DNA of 64,000 nt from G963677085 sp963677085. Lineage in GTDB: Bacteria > Planctomycetota > Planctomycetia > Pirellulales > Thermoguttaceae. Every line of letters begins with the position of its first letter. Positions within the stretch are counted from its first letter, which is position 1. The stretch lies in the NCBI GenBank assembly GCA_963677085.2, contig CAXXFH010000004.1, positions 5,208,001 to 5,272,000 of the forward strand, read 5' to 3'. The notes under the pieces are model-generated. The model worked only from the letters and a program-made list of their open reading frames with translations. It was not told the DNA's origin and did not search any database. A program made the translations under genes and the position numbers. Below are positions 35,088 through 42,201 of the stretch, in pieces.

Positions 35088-37568
35088 ATGCGTGCCCGCC
35101 TCCCGCTCTGTTGCTCACTGTCATGGTTGCTCACCGTTTCGACGGCAATCGTCGCGCTTCCGACACCCGACCATGTGGCAGCCGGTACAGAAGAAAAGGC
35201 GTCGGCAAATCCGCCAGCAGATCCGCCTGCGTACCAGCCCGGGCCCATGCTTTCCAAATTCCTCGCCGGTCCAATGAAGGACGTCGACGAGATCATCTTC
35301 GCGGTGCGCGTGCCGGGTCGTGACCACTGGTACGTGACCTTTGGCAACTATGCTGATCGATCAAAAGAGCCGAGCGACCGGGCCTACAAAGACGAAGACG
35401 GTGTTCTCTGGGGTTACGGCGAAGGCGGTCGGCTCTGCCGCTTCAACCTCCGCACGGGCGAGTTGAAGGTCATCCTCGAAGATCCCACCGGCGGCATCCG
35501 CGACCCGCAGATGCACTACGACGGCCAGAAGATCCTCTTCTCGTATCGCAAGGGTGGAACGCACGTGTTCCATCTCTACGAGATCAACATCGACGGCAGC
35601 GGTTTGCGGCAGTTGACCGACGGACCGGACGACGACATTGAGCCCACCTACTGTCCCGACGGCAGCATTGTGTTCTGTTCGTCGCGGTGCCGACGTTTTG
35701 TTAATTGTTGGTACACCCGCGTGGCCACACTCTATCGCTGCAATGCCGACGGCGGCAACATCCGGCTGATTTCCAGCAACAACGACCACGACAACACCCC
35801 GTGGATGCTGCCCGACGGACGGATCGTCTATATGCGTTGGGAATATGTCGACCGCAGTCAGGTCCACTACCACCACCTTTGGACGACCAATCCCGATGGC
35901 ACGGGCCAGATGACCTACTACGGCAATATGCACCCGGGCATCGCCATGCTCGACGCCAAGCCGATCCCGGGGACCAACAAGGTGGTGGCCTCGTTTTCGC
36001 CGGGGCACGGTCGATTCGAACACTGTGGGCATGTAACGATTGTCGACGTGAAGAAAGGGCCCGACGACTTGGACTCTGCCAAGCGAATCTCGCCGGGCGC
36101 CGACTGGAAAGACCCTTACGCGTTTTCCGAAGACTGCTTTCTTGTGGCCCATCGCAAGGGTATCCATGTGATGGACGAGCAGGGCCAGTGCGAGTTGATC
36201 TATGCACTGCCCGAGGAAGAACAGAAGCAATTCGAGTGTAGCGAACCTCGCCCGTTGCGTGGCAGGCCGCGGGAGCGGATCATTCCCGACCGGACCGACG
36301 TGGGCGTGCCCACCGGCCGGCTGGTGCTCGAAGACATCTACCAAGGTCGGGCGATGGACAGTGTCGAGCGGGGCACGATTGACAAGCTCCTCGTGCTCAA
36401 GCAGCTTCCCAAACCGGTGAATTTCTCGGGCGGGATGCAGCCGCTGACGATAGGCGGCTCGTTCACCTTGGCCGAAATCGTCGGCACGGTGCCGGTCGAA
36501 GAAGACGGCTCGGCCTACATGGAACTGCCGGCGCTGCAGTCGCTGTTCTTCGTGGCGCTCGACAAGCAAGACCGTCCGGTGAAGCGGATGCATAGCTTTC
36601 TGATCCTTCAGCCGGGCGAGACGACCAGTTGCGTGGGCTGCCACGAGCAGCGCGTGAAGACGCCGCATCCGATTCGCACCGACCTGATCGCGATGCGCAA
36701 GTCGCCCCGTGCGGTCAAACCGATCGAGGACGTGCCGCAGGTGATCGACTTCTGCCGCGACATCCAGCCGATTCTCGATCGGCACTGTGTCGAATGCCAC
36801 AACCCAGACCGCCGCGAGGGACGTGTAGACCTTTGCGGCGATCAGACGCGGACCTACACGATCAGCTATCTGACGATGAACCACCGCCGGCTGATTTCCG
36901 ACGCCCGAAACCAGCCCACCAGCAACTACGTACCCTATAGCTACGGCAGCGTGGTCAGCCCGTTGATGAAACTGATCGACGGCAGCCACTACGACGCGAA
37001 GCTCTCGCCGGTCGAGGCGAAGACCGTTCGGCTTTGGATCGAGACGAGCGCCACGTTTACCGGCACCTACGCGGCGCTGGGGTGCGGTTCGTATGGCGTG
37101 TGGCTTCCTCTCGGTACGATCAAAGAGCGATGTGGAAGCTGTCATGGCAAGGAGATGACCAGTCGCGAGGGCAAGAAGTACTGGGAAAACTTTTTCCCGG
37201 GCGGAAGCGACCGGAACACCCAGACGGTCTGCAATCTCTCGCGGCCCGAGAAGTCGACCATCTTGCGAGGACCGTTGGCCAAAGAGGCGGGCGGCTTGCA
37301 GGCGTGCAAGGAAGTGGTCTTCAAAGACACCAACGACCCGCTCTATCAGAAGATGTTGGCAGGAATCAAGAGCGCGCAGCAGCGGCTTAACGAGGGCAAA
37401 CGCTTCAACATGCCCGGCTTCCGCCCCAACGAGCACTACATCCGCGAGATGCAGCGATTCGGCTTCCTCCCGGCCGACCTGAAACCCGACGACCCGATCG
37501 ACGTCTACGCGGTGGACCGGGCCTACTGGGACTCGTTCCTGCACACGCCATCGTCGGAAACAAAGTAA
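35088..37568 (+). CDS. Exported HzsA-related c-type cytochrome-like protein
   Basis: An 826-residue exported protein. The signal peptide is MRARLPLCCSLSWLLTVSTA. Residues about 70-400 form a WD40/PD40-like propeller (YEINIDGSGLRQLTDGPDDD, CNADGGNIRLISSNNDHDN, MLPDGRIVYMRWEYVDRSQ), as in the middle domain of hydrazine synthase alpha subunit. The C-terminal third carries three haem-attachment CxxCH sites at C515 (CVGCH), C567 (CVECH) and C682 (CGSCH). This domain set is what databases call HzsA-related. It is not evidence of anammox here, since no other hydrazine-synthase subunits are present. A second, diverged member is at 42202. Periplasmic electron transfer is the likely setting. Confidence 0.88.
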   Translation: MRARLPLCCSLSWLLTVSTAIVALPTPDHVAAGTEEKASANPPADPPAYQPGPMLSKFLAGPMKDVDEIIFAVRVPGRDHWYVTFGNYADRSKEPSDRAYKDEDGVLWGYGEGGRLCRFNLRTGELKVILEDPTGGIRDPQMHYDGQKILFSYRKGGTHVFHLYEINIDGSGLRQLTDGPDDDIEPTYCPDGSIVFCSSRCRRFVNCWYTRVATLYRCNADGGNIRLISSNNDHDNTPWMLPDGRIVYMRWEYVDRSQVHYHHLWTTNPDGTGQMTYYGNMHPGIAMLDAKPIPGTNKVVASFSPGHGRFEHCGHVTIVDVKKGPDDLDSAKRISPGADWKDPYAFSEDCFLVAHRKGIHVMDEQGQCELIYALPEEEQKQFECSEPRPLRGRPRERIIPDRTDVGVPTGRLVLEDIYQGRAMDSVERGTIDKLLVLKQLPKPVNFSGGMQPLTIGGSFTLAEIVGTVPVEEDGSAYMELPALQSLFFVALDKQDRPVKRMHSFLILQPGETTSCVGCHEQRVKTPHPIRTDLIAMRKSPRAVKPIEDVPQVIDFCRDIQPILDRHCVECHNPDRREGRVDLCGDQTRTYTISYLTMNHRRLISDARNQPTSNYVPYSYGSVVSPLMKLIDGSHYDAKLSPVEAKTVRLWIETSATFTGTYAALGCGSYGVWLPLGTIKERCGSCHGKEMTSREGKKYWENFFPGGSDRNTQTVCNLSRPEKSTILRGPLAKEAGGLQACKEVVFKDTNDPLYQKMLAGIKSAQQRLNEGKRFNMPGFRPNEHYIREMQRFGFLPADLKPDDPIDVYAVDRAYWDSFLHTPSSETK

Positions 37569-38073
37569 CCGTCCTCCCCTCGCCCGTTCACGGGAGAGGG
37601 GCCGAGGGTGAGGGTGACTTGGCGAAAGGCGATCCATCCCAAGAACCGCCCGCCATGGCCTTCTAGCCGGCTCCCACGGACCGCTCCCCAGGGAAGCGCG
37701 GGCGGCGAAAAAATTTCTTTTTCCGCCGTTGTTGATCACTGCGCACACTTGGACTTGGGGGTATTTGTTCAACTTCCCCCCATCGCGTTAGTTCTTTTGC
37801 CGCAACGACTTGCGCCACCGCGCCCGGCTCCGTTTTTTGTCCGATCAAATCGCTGTTCAACAAGTTCGGGCATTTTCTTTGTAAGATCTTGGTACCAAAC
37901 AACTTACGTTGCCGGCCAAAAATTGGTATCTGCGCGAAGTGCGCGCAACGAGAAAACGGCCTTCCCGTTTCCGTAAGTGTTGTGTTTCCAATCACTTAAC
38001 TAACCACCACCCATTCGGTCGATCACCGACCAACCCGGCCCTGCGATTCGTCTTGACCCACCGCCAAGCAGGG
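37569..38073. other. Intergenic region with a terminator-like hairpin
   Basis: 505 bp after the HzsA-related gene. The hairpin CCCCTCgCCCG-ttca-CGGGaGAGGGG spans 37576-37601, followed by CCGAGGGTGAGGGTG, an inverted relative of the repeats at 12089 and 13996. Nothing else is recognised before the RAYT cassette. Confidence 0.5.
37576..37615 (-). terminator. Terminator-like hairpin of the CCCTC repeat family
   Basis: The stem begins 8 bp after the HzsA-related stop. Its minus-strand reading (CACCCTCACCCTCGGCCCCT) resembles the repeat at 12089-12130. Position suggests it may end the transcript. Confidence 0.5.
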
Positions 38074-38770
38074 TGTCAGGTGCCACTGCTAGCTTGTCCA
38101 GCAGTGTCGGGCTGGGGTAGGATTAGGGGGTATGAGACGGAACCAGCCACATCGAAAACGAGTTCGGCATTTCAACGATCCGGGTCACTTACACGAACTG
38201 ACGTTTTCATGCTATCGTCGGCTTCCGTTACTGACCAACGATGACTGGCGGGGCGAACTCAGCCGAAGTGTCGACCGGGCCATGGCCGGGCAAGGCTACC
38301 GGTTGGTCGCCTTCGTCTACATGCCCGAGCATGTCCACCTGATTGTCTACCCGTTGGCCGAGGCGAAGGGAATCGACCGTTTGCTCCGAGCGATCAAACG
38401 GCCTTACTCCTATCGAGTCAAGCAACGATTGATTGCCTCCGGGGCCGATCTGCTCCGACGACTGACGATCCGTCAGCGGCCGGGCGTCGAGACGTTTCGG
38501 TATTGGCAGGAAGGTCCCGGCTACGACCGGAACCTGACCGAGGCGAAAACGGTGCTTTCGGCGATCGACTACGTTCACTTGAATCCCGTTCGACGAGGTC
38601 TTTGCACGACAGCCACCGATTGGTGATGGTCCAGTGCGAAGCACCACACGTCGGAGAAAGCTCCGGACGACCCTCTGCTGCCGGTGGTTCATGGACTACC
38701 GGTGGAGTTCTACCCGGTATACGATTGAGGCTCCATTGAGCACTGCTGGACAAGCCAGCAGTGGCACCCG
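38074..38770 (+). mobile_element. RAYT cassette bounded by REP-like hairpins
   Basis: The left end carries CACTGCTAGCTTGTCCAGCAGTG (38084-38106, one mismatch from a perfect hairpin) preceded by GGTGC. The right end carries CACTGCTGG-acaag-CCAGCAGTG (38741-38763) followed by GCACCCG. Each end is itself a hairpin and the ends are mutually inverted, as expected for REP elements moved by a RAYT enzyme. A shortened inverted copy lies at 39224-39515. Confidence 0.88.
38132..38728 (+). pseudogene. REP-associated tyrosine transposase with internal stop
   Basis: Y1-type (IS200/REP-associated) HUH transposase. The open frame of 164 residues has the HUH motif in MPEHVHLIVYPL (H67, H69) and the nucleophile Y131 in QEGPGYDRN. 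It includes the family block LSAIDYVHLNPVRRGL. It then stops at TGA (38624-38626 region) exactly where the family motif DW(K/R)WSSA should continue; the next codons in the same frame read WSSAKHHTSEKA and run on to 38728. So a single sense-to-stop change has probably truncated about 33 residues. The truncated protein keeps both catalytic motifs, so residual activity is possible. The start at 38132 is the first ATG after the left REP hairpin. Confidence 0.85.
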
Positions 38771-38788
38771 GCGAAGCAACTCATCGAA

Positions 38789-39145
38789 ATGGAACAAAAC
38801 GCCTTGGAAAAATGGGGTCAAGGAGATCCGTCAGGTTTCCTCGATATATCGTCCAAGGACGTCGTCTATTTCGACCCCGCTTTGGAGTGGAGACTGGATG
38901 GGCACCAGGCGTTAACAAAATACTATGAGGCCGCTCGCGGCAAAATCCTTACTGATAAATATGAGTTGTTGAATCCCAAGGTACAAGCTGCAAATGACAT
39001 GGCCGTGCTGACCTTCAATTTCATCTCAAGCTCTGGCCAGAAGACGAGTCGATGGAATTGTACGGAGGTGTATCAGCTAGAGAGTGATGGAAAATGGAGA
39101 ATCATCCAAACACATTGGTCGTATACGCAACCAACATTAAAATAG
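38789..39145 (+). CDS. NTF2/SnoaL-like (DUF4440-type) small protein
   Basis: 118 residues with the cone-fold of the SnoaL/DUF4440 group: NALEKWGQGDPSGFLDISSK, VVYFDPALEWRLDGHQALTK, AVLTFNFISS and WNCTEVYQLESDGKWRIIQT. Members are small cytoplasmic or exported proteins with isomerase, hydrolase or ligand roles; the specific role is unknown. The ATG at 38789 has no clear ribosome site. The same frame stays open upstream as AKQLIE, which fits the family, then runs straight into the RAYT cassette end, so the true 5' end may have been removed by the insertion. It lies between two RAYT-derived elements and is more AT-rich than its neighbours. Confidence 0.8.
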   Translation: MEQNALEKWGQGDPSGFLDISSKDVVYFDPALEWRLDGHQALTKYYEAARGKILTDKYELLNPKVQAANDMAVLTFNFISSSGQKTSRWNCTEVYQLESDGKWRIIQTHWSYTQPTLK

Positions 39146-39223
39146 ACGTTGTTGATGTTTGCAAAAGCAGCGGACATGCCATGGGGCGTCTTATGGCCCA
39201 CTCACCGGGCAGAGCGTTGTCGC

Positions 39224-39515
39224 CGGGTGCCACTGCTGGCTTGTCCAGCAGTGCTCAGTGGAGCCTCAATCGTCTACCGAGTAGAACTTCCCCGATAGCT
39301 TTGGCGAGCCCTTTCCCGGTCGACACTCCGGCTGAGTTTTCCTCGCCAGACGTCGTTAGTCAGCAACGAAACCGACCGTAGCACGAAAACGTTAATTCGG
39401 GGAAGTAGCCTGTAACGTTGAAGTGCCGAACTCGCTTCCGATGTGGCCGGTTCCGTTTCATGCCTCATCATCCTACACGTACCCAGCACTGCTGGACAAG
39501 CCAGCAGCGGCACCC
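39224..39515 (-). mobile_element. Internally deleted RAYT-derived element
   Basis: Both ends carry the CACTGCTGG/CCAGCAGTG hairpin (39231-39253 and 39487-39509). Read on minus, it begins with a stretch matching the transposase 5' region (LLTNDVWRGKLSRSVDRERA against LLTNDDWRGELSRSVDRAMA in the 38132 copy) and then jumps to the 3' end (GACGATTGAGGCTCCACTGA). About 400 bp of the middle are missing. It has no transposase activity of its own and is MITE-like. Confidence 0.88.
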
Positions 39516-39583
39516 TACATGGTTCTCAACCGTACGCCTTTTGTATTCCTCTCGCCAAGACGCAAAGCCGCAAAGGAAAGGAC

Positions 39584-39611
39584 TTGACGTGGACGGGGGG
39601 CATGGTAAGAT
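39584..39611 (+). promoter_or_regulatory. Sigma-70-like promoter
   Basis: TTGACG (39584-39589) and TAAGAT (39606-39611) with a 16-bp spacer. It points at the structured leader and the gene at 39805. One of the better promoter matches in the window. Confidence 0.5.
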
Positions 39612-39664
39612 GCAGATGCTAAAGCGTCTCTTACGTACTACAGAACAATGCTAAACCTATCTAC

Positions 39665-39795
39665 AGAAGAAAGAGCGTCTCCCCGTGGAGGTGTCGGGTG
39701 CGCCGTAAGGACCCCGAGGCTGTTCTGTAGCAGCCTAGCAGCGCCTTTACGGGGAGACGCTTTCTTTGCGCGCCGCCACGCTGGCGGCGCGGGGA
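39665..39795 (+). ncRNA. Structured leader or small RNA candidate
   Basis: AGCGTCTCCCCGT (39674-39686) pairs exactly with ACGGGGAGACGCT (39749-39761), enclosing 62 nt. A second stem, GCGCCGCC with GGCGGCGC, follows at 39770-39791, ending just before the GGGGAGG ribosome site of 39805. It follows a plausible promoter. This could be a regulatory leader or a free RNA; no known riboswitch class is recognised. Confidence 0.4.
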
Positions 39796-39804
39796 GGTTT
39801 CACA

Positions 39805-40263
39805 ATGGCAATGGCCGCGTCGCAACCCCGGGTGTCCGCACATCGCTTGTTGGCTGAGGCCGAAGGATCGTTTCACGCAGGCTTCTACCTGGCGGCGGCG
39901 ATGGCCAGCCGGGCAGCCGTCGAATCCGCTCTCTGGCGACTCACCAAGGATGACCCTACGATGGCGGTCGACGATGAGCCGGGCATCGCGGTATTCATCG
40001 GCCGTCTTCGCGAGGCCGGTCTTTTGACTTCTCAGCAGTGCGACCGGCTCAAACGGGCCGTCAAACATGGTAGCCGCGCCGCCCACGGCAAGCCGGTCAG
40101 CCGTAACGAGGCGGCCAGCATCTTGCAGGTCGCCCGGGTAGTGGTCGGCGGCGAACTCGACATCGACGACTATTCGTTGCGAATCGCCCAGGTCACCAAC
40201 CCGCCGACAATCCGCGGGCTACTCCGCGCCAAGTGGCGCCGCGCCATGCTGGCGATTGCCTGA
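39805..40263 (+). CDS. Small helical HEPN/DUF4145-like protein
   Basis: A 152-residue, probably all-helical cytoplasmic protein. The arrangement AHRLLAEAEGSFHAGFYLAA, AMASRAAVESALWRLT, GLLTSQQCDRLKRAVKHGSR and AAHGKPVSRNEAASILQVAR resembles HEPN/DUF4145 proteins, where an R-x-x-A-H-G-like motif follows a long helix. The start at 39805 has GGGGAGG 7 bp upstream and a hairpin-rich leader. HEPN domains occur in toxin-antitoxin and RNA-cleaving defence proteins, but no partner antitoxin lies beside it. The family call is tentative. Confidence 0.6.
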   Translation: MAMAASQPRVSAHRLLAEAEGSFHAGFYLAAAMASRAAVESALWRLTKDDPTMAVDDEPGIAVFIGRLREAGLLTSQQCDRLKRAVKHGSRAAHGKPVSRNEAASILQVARVVVGGELDIDDYSLRIAQVTNPPTIRGLLRAKWRRAMLAIA

Positions 40264-40558
40264 TCGATTCTGTCCGCGGCGCGACTTGGTATGTCCAGGG
40301 AGGGGTGTGGATAACCACGTCCTGGTAATGTCATTCAAATTCTGTTAGATTTCTGGCAATACCGGTCTGATTGGCGGTGGTTTCCGTGGAAGCCTCCTCC
40401 TTCATGGCAAGCACATCGTCGGGCGGCGGCTCCCCGACGTGCGGCGGGATTTCCTCCGTTGTTCGTCTGCGTCGTCTCCCGGCGCCTTCGCGGTTTGGCG
40501 GTTCTCGTTCAGGTCGCTTGGCCTCGCCGGGCGGCCCCAACACCATGGGAGAGTGCGC
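40264..40558. other. Intergenic region, no gene seen
   Basis: 295 bp between the HEPN-like gene and the MFS gene; no conserved site recognised. Confidence 0.5.
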
Positions 40559-41911
40559 ATGACGGACGGCAAGGTGATGAATCGGTGGCTCGTGGTTCTC
40601 GGGGCAATCCTTATCCAACTCTGTCTGGGGGCGATCTACGCTTGGAGTGTGTTTACCAAGCAGATTACCATCCCGATCGAAGACGGGGGGCTCTACGGGT
40701 TTTCTGCCCAAAAGGCGGCTTGGATCTTTTCGGCCGGGTTGGCGACCTTTGCTGTGGTGATGGTCCTCGCCGGCAAGCTCCAGGCACACTTCGGCCCTCG
40801 ACCAATCGCCGCCCTGGGCGGGGTGGTGCTGGGCGTGGGATACATTCTCGGCGGGTTTCTCGGAAAAACCTTTTCGGGTCAACTCATTTGTATTGGAGTG
40901 ATCGGCGGGGCGGGAATCGGCTTGGCCTACGTCGTGCCCATTGCCGTCGGTGTGAAGTGGTTTCCCGACCGCAAGGGCATGATCACGGGGTTGGCCGTCG
41001 CCGGCTTTGGGTTTGGCGCTACTCTGTGGGTAAAACTCGCCGGAAGCTGGTTCGGCGGGCTGCTTAACACCACGTCCATTTTTGGGTTGCCTGGCGTCCA
41101 AAGCGTGTTCGTTATTTACGGCGCCGTGTTTCTGCTTTGCGTGTTGTTGGGTAGCGTGGTGATGGTGAATCCCCCGGCCGGCTATAAGCCCGAGGGCTGG
41201 CAACCGCCAGAAGCGGGCACGAAGGCGGCAGCCACCGGAAGCGTGAATCTCACCAGCGCCGAAATGTTGCGCACGCCGCAGTTTTTCATGCTTTGGCTGA
41301 TGTTCGTCGGTTCGGCCTTGGCCGGGCTGATGGTGATTTACTGCATCCGGCTGTTCGGCATCGACGCCCTGCAAGCCAGCGGTGCCGTGAGCGGTGGTGT
41401 GGGCGATGCGGCCCAAGCGGCAGGAAAAATTGCCGGCACGGCCATGGCTTCCTATGCCATCCTCAACGGGCTTGGCCGCATCGTGTGGGGAACGGTTTCC
41501 GACAAGATCGGGCGTCGCAACGCGCTGTTCCTCATGTGCCTGTTCCAAGGCGGCATCATGCTGGTGTTCTACCGAATGGGAGCGACGTCCTGGGGGTTGA
41601 TCGTTGGGGCCAGTATCATCGGGTTCAATTTCGGCGGCAACTTCGCGCTGTTTCCCGCCGCCACGGCCGACTTCTTCGGCAATAAGAACGTCGGCACGAA
41701 CTACGGTTGGGTGTTCTTGGCCTACGGTGTTGCTGGTATCGCGGGGCCTCAAGTGGCGGGCTACTTCAAGGACGCAGCCGTCGCGGCGGCCAAAGCGTCG
41801 GGCGGAACCCCGGATCCCACAGCCTGGATTACTCCCTTCATGATCGCCGGCATCGCCTGCCTGATTGCCGCCGGTCTGGCCCTGGCACTGCGACCGCCGA
41901 AGCATACGTGA
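40559..41911 (+). CDS. MFS transporter, oxalate/formate-antiporter (OFA) type
   Basis: A 450-residue inner-membrane transporter with about 12 hydrophobic helices. The OFA-type opening NRWLVVLGAILIQLCLGAIY is followed by AWSVFTKQI. The MFS loop motif appears as GKLQAHFGPRPIAALGG and again as GTVSDKIGRRNALF. GIGLAYVVPIAVGVKWFPDR and GFNFGGNFALFPAATADFFG are typical of this family. The start at 40559 has GGGAGAG upstream; a frame reaching 40439 is rejected because it adds an Arg-rich non-helical stretch. OFA members move organic acids such as oxalate, formate or lactate; the solute here is unknown. Confidence 0.92.
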   Translation: MTDGKVMNRWLVVLGAILIQLCLGAIYAWSVFTKQITIPIEDGGLYGFSAQKAAWIFSAGLATFAVVMVLAGKLQAHFGPRPIAALGGVVLGVGYILGGFLGKTFSGQLICIGVIGGAGIGLAYVVPIAVGVKWFPDRKGMITGLAVAGFGFGATLWVKLAGSWFGGLLNTTSIFGLPGVQSVFVIYGAVFLLCVLLGSVVMVNPPAGYKPEGWQPPEAGTKAAATGSVNLTSAEMLRTPQFFMLWLMFVGSALAGLMVIYCIRLFGIDALQASGAVSGGVGDAAQAAGKIAGTAMASYAILNGLGRIVWGTVSDKIGRRNALFLMCLFQGGIMLVFYRMGATSWGLIVGASIIGFNFGGNFALFPAATADFFGNKNVGTNYGWVFLAYGVAGIAGPQVAGYFKDAAVAAAKASGGTPDPTAWITPFMIAGIACLIAAGLALALRPPKHT

Positions 41912-41966
41912 TGCGCGCGGCCATTTTCTTGGCACCGAGCATCATCGTGCGTAATCGTCTACGTGA

Positions 41967-42079
41967 CATGCCCACGCTTGCGTGGGCATGTTGGCATTCC
42001 GCGGGTGGCAGCGATGATTTTGCGATCACGCGTTTTCCGAGCGCACACTCCTCTCCGCAAAATCATCGCTGCCACCCGC
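41967..42079. repeat. Two hairpins upstream of the second HzsA-related gene
   Basis: CATGCCCACGC-tt-GCGTGGGCATG spans 41967-41990. Then a perfect 24-bp inverted repeat, with GCGGGTGGCAGCGATGATTT opening the left arm, occupies 42001-42024 and 42056-42079 around a 31-nt loop. It begins about 55 bp after the MFS stop and ends 122 bp before the HzsA-related start. Confidence 0.8.
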
Positions 42080-42201
42080 ATTGCCACAGTTACGCTGGCA
42101 TGACCACGGCATTTTTTGCCATGCCCGACGAGTCCTGCTACAATCACGGTGTTCGCATGGGCATCCTTCCCCCCTCCACCATTCCTTCCAGGAGCCTCGC
42201 C

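Noticed and set aside
35361..37772. An 803-codon minus-strand frame over the first HzsA-related gene
   Set aside because: Antisense of a gene with signal peptide, propeller and CxxCH motifs; the minus frame is His/Arg/Val-rich with no domain.
38074..39515. A possible CRISPR array from repeated CACTGCTGG hairpins
   Set aside because: There are only four hairpins, paired as element ends, with no regular spacing or cas gene.
40331..41935. A 534-codon minus-strand frame over the MFS transporter
   Set aside because: Shadow of a gene with 12 clear helices; no domain on the minus strand.
41707..42201. N-terminal extension of the second HzsA-related gene back into the MFS gene
   Set aside because: It overlaps MFS coding and crosses the hairpins; ATG 42202 has an AGGAG site and opens a signal peptide.
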